A stretch of DNA of 64,000 nt from NCBI RefSeq assembly GCF_000527155.1, contig NZ_AZUQ01000001.1:1733615-1797614 (forward strand), in the 5' to 3' direction. Numbering within the stretch: the stretch's first letter is position 1; each line of letters starts with the position of its first letter. A program made the position numbers and the translations under genes. Source of the stretch: Haloglycomyces albus DSM 45210 (lineage in GTDB: Bacteria; Actinomycetota; Actinomycetes; Mycobacteriales; Micromonosporaceae). The notes beneath the pieces were generated by a model, which was given only the letters and a program-made list of their open reading frames with translations, did no database searches and was not told where the DNA came from. This document shows, one piece after another, positions 1 to 9,854 of this stretch.

Positions 1-77
1 GGTCGGCCGGCCAGTCGGTAGTTTGTGGATATCCCCCGGTCGGTCTTGAGCGCGTCAACCGATCCGTATCGCCTGGT

Positions 78-224
78 TTAGACCGGTGTGGTGTAGGTCC
101 AGGTGTGCTTGGCGGCTTCGATTTGCGCCTCGTCGTTGTGTGTGAAGATCTCGTTGACAGCGACGTCAAACCGAGTGGCACTCGTTGCGGTGCTCTGGAC
201 GGGATGTCCTAACCTGATACTCAT
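78..224 (-). CDS. possible small ORF or gene remnant (48 aa), unassigned
   Basis: A 48-residue frame begins with an ATG that overlaps the Hsp70-like start on the opposite strand (shared CATG at 222-225) and ends at 78-80. A GGGAG lies just upstream of the ATG, and an in-frame stop lies four codons upstream, so it is not the visible tail of a longer gene. The C-terminal half (VNEIFTHNDEAQIEAAKHTW) has natural-looking composition, but I recognise no family. Any promoter would have to lie inside the Hsp70-like gene. It could be a real small protein, a gene remnant or chance; I favour remnant or chance. Confidence 0.2.
   Translation of the reverse strand: MSIRLGHPVQSTATSATRFDVAVNEIFTHNDEAQIEAAKHTWTYTTPV
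209..223 (+). promoter_or_regulatory. candidate leaderless promoter of the Hsp70-like gene
   Basis: A -10-like TAACCT at 210-215 ends seven bases before the ATG at 223, and a TTGCGG at 185-190 lies 19 bases upstream of it. This spacing would start transcription at the start codon. No Shine-Dalgarno sequence is seen before the ATG, which agrees with a leaderless mRNA. Confidence 0.4.
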
Positions 225-2865
225 GTCTCCCGGTTACCTTCTCAGCGTTGATCTCGGTACGTCGCACACCGTTGCCGTTATCCAGTGGCCTGACGGGCGT
301 ACGCGTCCGTTGTTGTTTGACGGCTCGCCCATCATGCCGTCGTCGATCTTTCTCGACCAGGCGGGCACGCTGCATACCGGGCGGGACGCCGAAGCGATGG
401 CGGCGGCCGAGCCGGAACGATACGAACCCAACCCCAAACAACGCATCAACGACGGGTTCATCCTGCTGGCAGAGCGTGATATTTCGGTCGCGCAGGCGTT
501 TGCCGGGATTTTGCGGCGGGTTGCCTCAGCGGCGGTCGAGTCGGTCGGGTCTCTGCCGGCGACGGTGTTGACCTGCCCGGCCGAATGGGGCGAGCGGCGG
601 CGCGCGGTGTTGCAGGACGCGGCCGCGGCGGCGGGGTATCCGCCCGTGCAGATCGTGCCCGAACCGGTCGGGGCGGCCTATTATTACGCCGATCGCCTCG
701 ACCATCCCGTCGAGGCCGGGCAGGCGTTGGCGGTGTTCGACTTCGGCGGCGGCACCCTCGACATCGCCGTGGTCGCCCCCGACGGTACGGGTGGCTTCCG
801 CGTCGTCTCCGAGGGTGGGTTGGCCGATCTCGGTGGCTTGGATGTGGACGCGGCGTTGGTGGAGCATTTGGGGGCCACCGTCGCCGACAGTCACCCCGAG
901 GCGTGGAAGACGCTGCAGCATCCCTCCAGCCCGGTGGAGCTGCGCGACCGGCGGACACTGTGGAAGGACGTGCGAGGCGCCAAGGAGATGCTGTCGCGCT
1001 CCTCGGTAGCACCGATTACCATCCCCGGAGTCGATCAGGCGTTTCATTTGACGCGGGCGGAGTTGGACCAGCTCGCTCGGCCACTCCTGGCACGGGGTGC
1101 GGGTGAGTTGAAGCGGGTATTGACCGCCTCAGGTTACGGTCCTCATCAGATTGCCGGTGTGTTTCTGGTGGGTGGATCATCGCGCCTGCCATTGGTAATA
1201 CAGGTACTACAAGAACAGGTCGCCATCGCGCCCACAGTCCTGGAACAACCGGAATTGCCCGTCTCCGAAGGCGCGATACGAGCCGTCCAGGCCAAGCAGC
1301 GGGTCCAGTCGCCACCGCAGTCCCCACCGGCACCAACACCACAACCACAACCGTCCCCTGGGCAGGGTCCGGCGACGCCGGAGGCGGGCCTGTCGCCGCA
1401 ACAGTCTCTGCCACCCCAAACCCCGCCGCCACCGGCGGGTGATCAGACCTACCCCATCCCCGCGGCTGCGCCGCGTAAGAAGGGCCGTAAGTGGCTGTAC
1501 GCGGCGATCGCGGTCGTCGCCGTCGCCGCCATCGCCACACCCTTGGCGTTTTTCCTACTGCGGGAGCAGTACGTGCAGCGTCCGTTTGTTTCGCTGGAGA
1601 CCGTCGGCGACACCATCGCCTATAAATCCGACGACGTCGATGCCAATGACGTCGATGTGCGTGGCGATACCGCCTACGTGTCGTATGTGGAAGACGAGGG
1701 CGGACCCAACGACCGCGACGTCCTCTATCTACAGGCCATCGACGTGACCACCGGGAAAGTCCTATGGGAAACCGACGATAAAATCAATGCTCGTGATTGG
1801 AACGGAATGTTCACGGGGAACGGGATGGTCGTGACTCGGCATTCCTATTACGAAACGGGCGAGTGCTGTGACACGGTTTATGACTGGCGTTTTGTGGATG
1901 CGTCAAACGGCGAACTGCGCAACACCGTGACGGTTACGCATGAAGCGGGGCGGAGACTCAATGACAATATGATCGCGGCCAAGGAGGACAGGTCCGAGTT
2001 CTCCATGTTCGACGCCTCGGGTGAAGAATTCTATACCTTCGAGGCGGGAGAAGAGGCCGGCAATGTTGAATTTTACCAGCGGTCGTTCGATTGGGATAAG
2101 TACGACGGTCGTAACATCGCGGATCGTACCGATGGACGTTTCTGGTGGTTGACCGGCGGCGACCAGGTTTTCCACCTGTACGACGTCGAAGAGCGCATTA
2201 TAGTCGCCGAACGCGAAATCGGTGGTACCGACGATTCCTATTTGGCGTTTGACGGCAAGGTGTTCGTGGGCTCCAATGACACCGGATACGACCTTCGGAT
2301 CTACAATGCCGACGATCTGTCGTCGGTGAACAGTGCTCGGGTGGATGACGCCGACGTTGAACAGACCGGAATGTCGATTTGCGGGAAGACCCTGGTTTGC
2401 GTCGGAGAAAGCAAGGTCGAGAGCGAGGACCACAAAACCTTCCGAGTTTATGATTTCGAAGAAGAAGAATGGGTGTACGACGGTAACGACGAGTTCGAAT
2501 CTGTCAGCTATGTGCGTGGGATCGGTAATCGCGTAGTGGTCACTTATACGGAAGGTTCGGAGAACGCCCGGACGGCGATACTGGACCCGGAAGAGGACTT
2601 CGCTCAGATCGGGCAGAGCCACGACGGTGCGTTCCGGCCGATCGACAATGCCAGCGCCATGCGGTACCCGACTGGAAGTTCCGACTACCTGTCATCGAAT
2701 ACCGGCCCCGTGATCGGCTTGGGAGTGCAGGACGGCACCCGTGAGGTGATTTCCAATGAGATCGAACCATGGGGGGACTGCGACAATTCGGACGTCAGCC
2801 TGGTGTGTCTGGAAGAAGAGGGAATTCAGGTATACCGATTCCGAGACGGGGACACCCGTTATTAG
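223..2865 (+). CDS. membrane-anchored Hsp70-like ATPase with extracytoplasmic domain
   Basis: The protein has 880 residues from the ATG at 223; an in-frame ATG at 103 would add 40 unconvincing residues. Residues 1 to about 355 form an Hsp70/actin-type nucleotide-binding domain, with VDLGTSHTVAV (phosphate 1), VFDFGGGTLDIAVV (phosphate 2) and GVFLVGGSSRLP (adenosine loop). The Hsp70 substrate-binding domain is missing. A Pro/Gln-rich linker (about 362-405) leads to one transmembrane helix (about 424-446). The remaining 430 residues, very rich in Asp and Glu, look like a beta-propeller (PQQ/YncE-like repeats such as YLQAIDVTTGKVLW). The likely topology is a cytoplasmic ATPase with an outside sensor or adhesion domain. 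The function is unknown. Hsp70 nucleotide-binding domains fused this way occur in actinobacteria, but I do not know a characterised one. Confidence 0.85.
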   Translation: MSPGYLLSVDLGTSHTVAVIQWPDGRTRPLLFDGSPIMPSSIFLDQAGTLHTGRDAEAMAAAEPERYEPNPKQRINDGFILLAERDISVAQAFAGILRRVASAAVESVGSLPATVLTCPAEWGERRRAVLQDAAAAAGYPPVQIVPEPVGAAYYYADRLDHPVEAGQALAVFDFGGGTLDIAVVAPDGTGGFRVVSEGGLADLGGLDVDAALVEHLGATVADSHPEAWKTLQHPSSPVELRDRRTLWKDVRGAKEMLSRSSVAPITIPGVDQAFHLTRAELDQLARPLLARGAGELKRVLTASGYGPHQIAGVFLVGGSSRLPLVIQVLQEQVAIAPTVLEQPELPVSEGAIRAVQAKQRVQSPPQSPPAPTPQPQPSPGQGPATPEAGLSPQQSLPPQTPPPPAGDQTYPIPAAAPRKKGRKWLYAAIAVVAVAAIATPLAFFLLREQYVQRPFVSLETVGDTIAYKSDDVDANDVDVRGDTAYVSYVEDEGGPNDRDVLYLQAIDVTTGKVLWETDDKINARDWNGMFTGNGMVVTRHSYYETGECCDTVYDWRFVDASNGELRNTVTVTHEAGRRLNDNMIAAKEDRSEFSMFDASGEEFYTFEAGEEAGNVEFYQRSFDWDKYDGRNIADRTDGRFWWLTGGDQVFHLYDVEERIIVAEREIGGTDDSYLAFDGKVFVGSNDTGYDLRIYNADDLSSVNSARVDDADVEQTGMSICGKTLVCVGESKVESEDHKTFRVYDFEEEEWVYDGNDEFESVSYVRGIGNRVVVTYTEGSENARTAILDPEEDFAQIGQSHDGAFRPIDNASAMRYPTGSSDYLSSNTGPVIGLGVQDGTREVISNEIEPWGDCDNSDVSLVCLEEEGIQVYRFRDGDTRY

Positions 2866-3047
2866 AGTGACATAGGCGTGAACTGGGAGTACAATGGCAC
2901 CTCGGCTGAAAAACCGGGGCCATCAGGACAAGGTAGCGTGGCCGTGGCCCCGAGACGTGTGTTCATGTCGCGCCCGACACCTCCTACTCAATGACGATGA
3001 TGCGATGAGGCTGTGTCCGGGGTGCGCTCTTATTACCTGGAGGGACA
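2866..3047. other. intergenic region with weak hairpin
   Basis: A GGGGCCA at about 2919 can pair with TGGCCCC at about 2954 across a long loop. There is no U-tract, so it is a doubtful terminator. No gene is seen. Confidence 0.3.
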
Positions 3048-5111
3048 GTGTCCGAGGCAGAGCTGCGCGCTGAAATCGATTTCCACGAACAGGTTCGCGA
3101 GGCCATCGCCTCCATGCGAACCACCACTGCCGACCTACTTGAACAATACGAAGACGAATTCAACGAAGGCAAAGAAAATCGCTTTGACGGCGACAAGGGC
3201 CCCGATAAACACCTGGGCTTCTCCATGGCCCGGCAAAGTACCGAACGTCTCGCGGATCTCGCCGACCGCGACGTAGCCTATTTCTTCGGTCGTCTCTGGT
3301 TCGACGACGGCGAGGACTACCGCCTGGGCCGACGCCACGTGCGCGATCAAGACTCCAATCCGATGGTGCTGGACTGGCGCGCGCCACTGTCGGAACGGTT
3401 CTATCGTGCCTCCGCCCACGACCGGCACGACGTCGCCAAACGGCGACGGTACGGATTCCAAGGCTCGCAGATCACCGGTTTCGAAGACGAAGACCTGACT
3501 CTGGGCGAAGAGACCGGCTCGGACATCCTGCGTGCCGAAATCGAGCGCCCGCGCACCGGTCCGATGCGCGATATCGTCGCCACCATCCAGCCCGAACAGG
3601 ACGAGCTGATCCGTGAGAACGCGAACCTGAACCTGTGCGTCCAAGGTGCCCCCGGGACCGGGAAGACGGCCGTCGGGCTGCACCGTGCCGCGTGGCTGCT
3701 GTACAACCACCCCAAGCAGGTCCGGAAGTCAGGACTACTGGTCATCGGTCCCAACGAGGGTTTTCTGAGCTACATTTCCGCCGTACTGCCGACTTTGGGG
3801 GAGAAGTCGGTACGGCAGATGACGGTCGAGTCGTTGACGACGTCCGGCTATACGATCAGCGGTACGGACACCCCGTCGCAAAAAGCCCTGAAACACGATC
3901 CGCGCTTGGCCGACGTGGCCCGCCGTGCGGTCTGGGCGCACCTGGGTGCGGTAGAGCAATCCCCTTTCGACGCCCAGACGCCTCTTGAGGTGTCGGACAA
4001 CGGTTGGGTGTGGCGGCTCGGCGTCAAGTACCTGGAGAAATCCCTCAACACCGCTCGTGAGGTCACCACGACCTGGTCGGCGGGACGGGAGAATCTCCTC
4101 GATGCGTTGACCTTCGGTCTGCGGCGTCAAGCCGAGATCCGAGCCGGAGTATCGCCCGACGAAAAATGGGTGCGCGCCATGAAACGCAGCGAGCCGGTGC
4201 AAGCGTTCATGGAAGCGGTGTGGCCGCGCCTGAAACCGCGCGAAGTCCTGCGTCGCCTCTATACCGACGCCGACTTCCGCGCTCAGGTGTGCGACGGGAT
4301 TCTGTCCGAGGACGAAACGCGTCTGCTGGCGGTGAAGGGCAAAGCCATGCGACTGTCGGCGGCGGACGCGTTGATCCTCGATGAAATATCGGCCGTGGTG
4401 GAAATCCCCGACCCCTCCGAGACGTTCGCTCATATCGTCATCGACGAGGCTCAGGACCTGTCTCCGATGCAGTGCCGCGCCATCGCACGACGGAGCGGAC
4501 AGGGGTCGATCACCGTCCTCGGCGACCTGGCTCAGGGAACGACGCCGTGGGCGGCGACCAAATGGTCGGATCAAATTCACCACCTGGGTAAACACGAGGC
4601 AACCCACACCGAATTGACCACCGGATACCGTGTGCCCGGCGCGATCATTTCGCTGGCCAACCGGATGTTGCCCGATTTGGCCGTGGACGTGGCACCGGCG
4701 CGGTCGCTGCGCAGCGACGGTTCGGTCGAATTTCTCCCCGTAGACGACGCGACAGCGGGAGTTCGCAAAGCGGTGGACGAAGCGCTGGAGTTGGAAGGGG
4801 CGGTCGGAGTCATCGCGTCCGACCACAGCATCGACCGGCTGCGGCCCGAACTTCCCGAAGACGCCCGAGTCGAACTTGTGCCCGCGTCACTGGCCAAAGG
4901 ACTGGAATACGACCACGTCGTCGTGGTGGAACCAGAGGACATCATCGCCGCCGAGGGCATCACAATGCCGGTGGAAGGCGCGGTCACCACCGTAGCGGCA
5001 ACTGTAGGACTGCGGCACCTGTACGTGGCACTCACCCGCGCCGTCTCGCGACTGACCGTCGTACACTCCGGCGAACTTCCCTCCTATTTGCGGTTATTAC
5101 GCACCATATAG
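3048..5111 (+). CDS. helD: HelD-type UvrD-like ATPase (RNA polymerase recycling factor)
   Basis: The 687-residue protein is a superfamily I helicase-like ATPase. Residues 1-45 look like the N-terminal coiled coil that HelD inserts into RNA polymerase. Walker A is GAPGTGKT at 200-207, Walker B is VIDEAQDLS at about 464-472, motif III is GDLAQGT at about 492, and C-terminal motifs KGLEYDHVVV (about 617) and LYVALTRA (about 658) follow. The domain order matches HelD rather than true UvrD/PcrA, which is encoded separately at 37256. In known cases HelD frees stalled or post-termination RNA polymerase from nucleic acid. The GTG start at 3048 is chosen for the GGAGGGA just upstream. It is transcribed alone and ends at a strong terminator. 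Confidence 0.88.
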   Translation: MSEAELRAEIDFHEQVREAIASMRTTTADLLEQYEDEFNEGKENRFDGDKGPDKHLGFSMARQSTERLADLADRDVAYFFGRLWFDDGEDYRLGRRHVRDQDSNPMVLDWRAPLSERFYRASAHDRHDVAKRRRYGFQGSQITGFEDEDLTLGEETGSDILRAEIERPRTGPMRDIVATIQPEQDELIRENANLNLCVQGAPGTGKTAVGLHRAAWLLYNHPKQVRKSGLLVIGPNEGFLSYISAVLPTLGEKSVRQMTVESLTTSGYTISGTDTPSQKALKHDPRLADVARRAVWAHLGAVEQSPFDAQTPLEVSDNGWVWRLGVKYLEKSLNTAREVTTTWSAGRENLLDALTFGLRRQAEIRAGVSPDEKWVRAMKRSEPVQAFMEAVWPRLKPREVLRRLYTDADFRAQVCDGILSEDETRLLAVKGKAMRLSAADALILDEISAVVEIPDPSETFAHIVIDEAQDLSPMQCRAIARRSGQGSITVLGDLAQGTTPWAATKWSDQIHHLGKHEATHTELTTGYRVPGAIISLANRMLPDLAVDVAPARSLRSDGSVEFLPVDDATAGVRKAVDEALELEGAVGVIASDHSIDRLRPELPEDARVELVPASLAKGLEYDHVVVVEPEDIIAAEGITMPVEGAVTTVAATVGLRHLYVALTRAVSRLTVVHSGELPSYLRLLRTI

Positions 5112-5123
5112 GTATTTTTTTGG

Positions 5124-5156
5124 AAAACAGCGGTACCGCCGGTACCGCTGTTTTTT
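5124..5156 (+). terminator. strong intrinsic terminator after helD
   Basis: A 14-bp perfect stem (5124-5137 with 5141-5154) has a GCC loop and runs into a T-tract at 5151-5156. Confidence 0.93.
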
Positions 5157-5468
5157 AATGTCTCCAGGGGCTAAATCACGCCGCTGTGTCACAGCGGACA
5201 CGAGGAGAAGGAAAACGAGCGGAATCGGGGAGATGTACGTATCACTGCGGAGTATGTCGGGAATCTCAGGAATCCCTGGTAACAGTCGAATAACGATAGG
5301 CACTCGTTTTTACTTCTTTAACACTAATGAACTTGAATCACATTGATCACATAGGCAACATTGCCTTAAGGCACACGAGGCGACACGACCAGACGGTGAC
5401 AAGCTGGAACGTCGAGCCGATTGCGGTTGACGCGCTCGCCTCTCAGCCCAAAACACGGAGGAGAAAAT
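5157..5468 (+). promoter_or_regulatory. leader of the peptide ABC operon with 12-bp palindrome
   Basis: This 312-base stretch has no convincing gene. It holds the perfect palindrome TGCCTTAAGGCA at 5362-5373, about 95 bases before the first binding-protein gene, and AT-rich sequence at 5300-5350 suitable for a promoter. The palindrome is a candidate operator; nothing shows which regulator would bind it. Confidence 0.35.
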
Positions 5469-7226
5469 ATGACGCTTAAGAAGCGAGCAGTCGGTGGTGT
5501 TGCGATCGCAGCCTCCACCGCACTGGTCCTCAGCGCCTGCGGCGGCGGTTCCGACGACGGCGGCCTGCAGGACGCCAATGTCGGCTATGAAGACTGTGAA
5601 GACAATCCCACCACCTGCAACTCCGGTGATGTTGCCGACGGCGGCGAAGTGACCTGGGCCGTCAGCGATGAATGGAGCGGATGGAACTGGACTCGCTCCG
5701 ATGCGAACACCACGTACCTGAGCCAGACCATGCGCCCGATGTTCCCCGACGTCGGTGACTTCAACCCCGCGGCGGAATGGGAGTTCAACGAAGGTTGGTT
5801 TGAAAAGGACCCCGAAGTCATCGAAGAGGACCCGCAGACGGTCGAGTACACCCTGAAGGAAGGGGCCGGCTGGTCGGACGGTACGCCTTTCAGCGTCGAC
5901 GATGCCATTTACAGTTGGTACACCTACTCCGGCAATGAGGAGTTCTGCGACGAGCAGTGCTCGCCCGCCAGCAGCCGTTGGGGGAGCAACGTCGCCGACG
6001 TCGCCGAGGGCGAGAACGACAACTCCATCGTCGTCACCTACAAGGACGGTTACTTGAACCCGGAGTGGTTCACTTCCACTCTTTTCACCCACCCGACTCA
6101 CATCATCGAGGAAAACGGTTTCGAAGACTGGAAGAGCGACCCCTCCGTCATGGGCGAGTCCTCCGTCTGGTTGAACGAGACCGCCCCCACCTGGTCGTCC
6201 GGCCCGTACGTCCCCACTCAGACCGAAATGGGTCAGTTCGTCATCTACGAACCGAACGAGAACTGGATGGGTACCCAGCCGGCGATCGATGAGCTCACCG
6301 TCCAGTCGATGTCCGGTGGCCTGAGCACTATGGTGGACGCACAGCGTAACAACGAGATCGACGGTGGATCACCGGCCGACTTCAACACCGATGAGGTAGC
6401 GAAGCTACGAGAGGCCAACGGGATCAACTGGCGCGTGGGCAAGGGTGGCTCCTGGAGCCACATCGACCTGAACACGCAAAGTGAATTCCTGGGCGACCTC
6501 GAACTGCGTAAGGCCATCTTTACGGCCATCGACGTGGAAGGCATCCTGGAGAAGACCTACAACGACATGGGCGTCGAAAAGCGCGGAAACCACATTTTCG
6601 ACCGCGACAGCAAGTACTACGAGGACTACGTAGGCGACGCCAACCAGGGCTTCGGTGACATCGACGGCGCGATGGAGATTCTGGAGGACGCCGGTTACGT
6701 CGTGGAAGACGATCAGCTGATGACGCCCGACGGGGAAGCGGTCGAACTGGAGATGCGCGCCGGTGCGACCAACACCGTTCGGCAGCAAACCGCCGAGCTG
6801 CTGCTGGAACAGCTGAAGCAGATCGGTGTGAAGCTGAATCTGAACCCGATTCAGGACGGCAAACTCGGTGAGGTTCTCAGCAACGCCGAATACGACATGG
6901 TCATGTACGGCTGGAGCGGTAACCCCGCCTTCACCGTCGCGCCCGGTCAGTACTGGCGCAGCGACTCCGGTTCGAACTGGGGTGGACTAGAGGTCGACGG
7001 TATGGACGAACTGGTTGACAACGTGCGTGGCACGCTCGACATCGATGAGGCCGCCGACTACGCCAACCAGGCCACGGAGCTCGTTGTGGAGAACGCCTAC
7101 GTGCTGCCCTTCAACAGCGACCCCGAGGTCGCCATGGCGTCGGATGACATGATCAACGTGCGTCCTAACGGGAACAGTCAGGTATCGGCTCTTTACAACG
7201 TAGAAGAGTGGGGCCTGGCCTCCTAA
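5469..7226 (+). CDS. peptide-type ABC transporter substrate-binding lipoprotein 1
   Basis: The 585-residue protein is a family 5 (DppA/OppA-like) extracellular solute-binding protein. The start at 5469 follows GGAGGAG; an upstream in-frame ATG at 5421 is unlikely. The lipoprotein signal ends in LVLSAC with the lipidated Cys at residue 24. Family hallmarks include the stretch around TVEYTLKEGAGWSDGTPFSVDDAIYS. The mature protein is unusually acidic and has Cys pairs near the N terminus (YEDCEDNPTTC) that are also present in the second binding protein at 7931. It heads the operon of permeases and ATPases at 9855-13937. The substrate cannot be read from the sequence; peptides are the default for this family. 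Confidence 0.9.
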   Translation: MTLKKRAVGGVAIAASTALVLSACGGGSDDGGLQDANVGYEDCEDNPTTCNSGDVADGGEVTWAVSDEWSGWNWTRSDANTTYLSQTMRPMFPDVGDFNPAAEWEFNEGWFEKDPEVIEEDPQTVEYTLKEGAGWSDGTPFSVDDAIYSWYTYSGNEEFCDEQCSPASSRWGSNVADVAEGENDNSIVVTYKDGYLNPEWFTSTLFTHPTHIIEENGFEDWKSDPSVMGESSVWLNETAPTWSSGPYVPTQTEMGQFVIYEPNENWMGTQPAIDELTVQSMSGGLSTMVDAQRNNEIDGGSPADFNTDEVAKLREANGINWRVGKGGSWSHIDLNTQSEFLGDLELRKAIFTAIDVEGILEKTYNDMGVEKRGNHIFDRDSKYYEDYVGDANQGFGDIDGAMEILEDAGYVVEDDQLMTPDGEAVELEMRAGATNTVRQQTAELLLEQLKQIGVKLNLNPIQDGKLGEVLSNAEYDMVMYGWSGNPAFTVAPGQYWRSDSGSNWGGLEVDGMDELVDNVRGTLDIDEAADYANQATELVVENAYVLPFNSDPEVAMASDDMINVRPNGNSQVSALYNVEEWGLAS

Positions 7227-7930
7227 TGGGCCACGATGGGTCCGGCGGATTGTCGTGAACGGTATCGTGGGTGGCTGCTTCGGAAAGGGAGCCGCCGCCC
7301 ACGGCACCCACGGTCGGGATCGCTCGATACGTGTGGCGCGCCGGCCCGGCGGAAAAGGACTGAGATTCCGAGTGGCGTGGGAAGAATTAACGATTCGTAA
7401 CTTCAAACGCTACTTATTCTTTAATAGAAGTAATACATAAATATGGTTTTCGATTTTCCCGTGGATTGGATGATCACCATCTGTTGGGGACCATAAATCG
7501 GACCCGCCGTCATGGCTAGCTGTTTTGGAGCCTCCGAAAGGGTTTTCTCCCCGAAAACACTCGGTGGGCAACATATCGAATTCGTCGCCGTACGTGCTGG
7601 TAGCGATGCAGATGGAAGCGGCATGCCACGAGGATTACGAAAAGGGCTCGAAATTGTCTCATCTGTTCTCCGCACTCAAGTGGAACTGGTTGAGCGGACT
7701 AGTTTTGCAAGAGTGTTACTGATTGGGCCGCTGGGAAAAAGATCCCAAATAAACGATTTTGTCCAGTAGTTCGATCGGTTACGAAGGAGCCGCCTCGAAA
7801 TGGTAACCCCGCACCGTTGAATTGCGAGCGAATACGCATTGCCGGTCAATGTTGATTCGATCGCGTCGCGGGCGAACCTACCCCGGTTATCACCCATGCC
7901 AGGGGCGGCTCATAGGAACGAAGGAGATGT
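7227..7930. other. 700-base gap between the two binding-protein genes
   Basis: A stem-loop directly follows gene 1: GTGGGTGGCT near 7268 pairs imperfectly with AGCCGCCGCCCAC ending near 7302. It has no U-tract and may stabilise or partly terminate the mRNA. The central part (about 7380-7800) is more AT-rich than its surroundings. It contains short open frames of 65-85 codons with no recognisable family, and I do not call them. The second binding-protein gene probably has its own promoter here. Confidence 0.4.
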
Positions 7931-9658
7931 ATGACCAAAAAGGTGAAGTTGTGGGCTTCCTTGAGTGCCACTGTGGTCGCCTCTGTGCTCCTTGCGAGCT
8001 GCGGCAGTGGCGACGGTGCCGAGGATTCCGGATTCGAAGCCTGTCTGGACCGGCCCACTGAATGTAACTCCGGTGATCGGGCCGACGGTGGAAGTATCGT
8101 CTGGGGCCTGGAAGCCGGCTGGAACGGTTGGCATTCGACCTCCAGCGAATTCAACTCCATTTACACGAACGCGGCCCTGGCGGGAATGACCCCTAAAATC
8201 GGTGAGTTCGATCAGAACGGCGATTGGTACCACAACGACGGCATACTCGATGGCGAACCGTACGAAATCAGTTCCGACCCGCTCACCGTCGGATACCCCT
8301 TGAATCCGGCGGCGAATTGGGGCGACGGGACTTCTATTACGGCCGATGACTTCGTATTCAGTTGGTATGCCTATTCGGGCGATGAGGACAAGTGCGGCGG
8401 TTGTTCCCCTACCCGGCGGTGGGGCGCCAATGTCGCCGACGTCAAGGCAGACGGCGATAACGTCGTCGTCACGTATAAGAAGGACTACTACAGTGCGGAG
8501 TGGAAGTACGAGGAAGCGGTATTGACCCTTCCCGCACACCGGGCTCCTGAGGATTGGAAGTCCAACCCTGAAGCACTGGGGAATTTCATCGACGACTTCG
8601 CGACCGAGCGTCCCGACTGGTCGGCCGGTCCCTACCGAATCAAGGACGGGGAACTGGGTGAATGGGTGACGTATGAACCGAACCCGGACTGGCCGGGATC
8701 GGTGAAACCCACCTTGGACGAGATCGAAATGCGTGTCTTCGAATCCCCTTCCGACATCGTTGCCGCGCTTGGCGAAGGTGAGATCGACGGTGCCGCTCCC
8801 TCACAGGTGACCTCGGACGATCTCGCTGCCCTGCACGGTAAGGAAGGCATCGACTACGATGTCGCTCCCGGCTCCAGCTGGGAACTCGTCTCGTTCAACA
8901 TGGAGCACGATCTTCTGGAAGACGATGCCCTTCGTAAGGCGATTTTCTACGCGCTGGACACCAACATGATCGTGGATCGGACGGCGGGAACCGTGCTCCC
9001 GGGCGCGGTGGCCAAGGGCAACCATATTTTCCGCAACGACAGCGACTTCTTCGTCGACCACGTATTGGCTTCCGGCCAAGGCAGCGGCGACGTGGAACGG
9101 GCCACCCAGGAGCTGGAGGCCTCCGGATACTACTGGGAGGACAGTGCGCTCTACACCCCGGACGGGAAAGCGGTGGAGCTGTCCTTCAGTTACAACGTAG
9201 GAAACGATGTTCGAGCCGATATCGCGGAATTGGTACAAGAGTTGCTATCGGATATTGGAATCGACATCACAATTGACGCTTACACCGAATCGATCGGTGA
9301 GAAATTGTCGAGTGGTGATTATGAGATAGTGAACCACGGTTGGTCCAGTAGTGCGACTTTCGTGCAATCCGCCGGTGATTACTGGTATTCGGATTCGGCC
9401 CTGAACTTTGGGCATTTGGAGTCGGACGAAATTGATGCCGTCATCGATGAGATCAGGCAGACCGAGGATCTCGACAAGGCGGCGGAACTATCGAACGAAG
9501 CGGTGGAACTGGCCACGGACGAGGCCTATGTACTGCCGATCTTCGACGCCCCGGACGCCATTATGGTGAACGAGGATTTGGTGAACGTTCGCGACAATTG
9601 GGCCTCCAGTTTGCGGGCGCTTTACAACATGGCCGAATGGGGAATCTCCGATGAGTGA
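7931..9658 (+). CDS. peptide-type ABC transporter substrate-binding lipoprotein 2
   Basis: The 575-residue lipoprotein is a paralogue of the one at 5469. The signal peptide ends in VLLASC with the lipidated Cys at residue 24. The ATG at 7931 follows AGGAGAT. It shares with its neighbour the early CLDRPTEC/CNSGD block, a VFSWYAYSGDEDKC-type segment and the ending ALYNMAEWGISDE (LYNVEEWGLAS in copy 1). This points to local gene duplication followed by divergence. Both probably feed the single permease set downstream, perhaps with different specificity. Confidence 0.9.
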   Translation: MTKKVKLWASLSATVVASVLLASCGSGDGAEDSGFEACLDRPTECNSGDRADGGSIVWGLEAGWNGWHSTSSEFNSIYTNAALAGMTPKIGEFDQNGDWYHNDGILDGEPYEISSDPLTVGYPLNPAANWGDGTSITADDFVFSWYAYSGDEDKCGGCSPTRRWGANVADVKADGDNVVVTYKKDYYSAEWKYEEAVLTLPAHRAPEDWKSNPEALGNFIDDFATERPDWSAGPYRIKDGELGEWVTYEPNPDWPGSVKPTLDEIEMRVFESPSDIVAALGEGEIDGAAPSQVTSDDLAALHGKEGIDYDVAPGSSWELVSFNMEHDLLEDDALRKAIFYALDTNMIVDRTAGTVLPGAVAKGNHIFRNDSDFFVDHVLASGQGSGDVERATQELEASGYYWEDSALYTPDGKAVELSFSYNVGNDVRADIAELVQELLSDIGIDITIDAYTESIGEKLSSGDYEIVNHGWSSSATFVQSAGDYWYSDSALNFGHLESDEIDAVIDEIRQTEDLDKAAELSNEAVELATDEAYVLPIFDAPDAIMVNEDLVNVRDNWASSLRALYNMAEWGISDE

Positions 9659-9854
9659 GAAATTCCTCTATAGAGGCTGACGTGAAAAGAGCGGCTGTGG
9701 GAGCAGTGACAACATTGGTTGACGAAACAAACAATAATCAATTGCACCGCTTCGACAGTCGCTCAACCTGTAAGTAAGTGGATTGTGGTGGGGATACCGT
9801 ACCGTAACCCACTTATTTGCCCGGTTTAATGCAGTTCGTAGTGATCGAGGGACT
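9659..9854. other. intergenic stretch with inverted repeat
   Basis: TAAGTGG at about 9776 and CCACTTA at about 9810 form an inverted repeat between binding protein 2 and the first permease. It could be an mRNA processing or attenuation hairpin. No U-tract follows. Confidence 0.3.

Noticed and set aside
7512-7769. 85-codon frame with a weak resemblance (FVAVRAGSDADG) to DUF397 proteins
   Set aside because: The match is too short, the rest does not fit, and two other frames of similar length overlap it.
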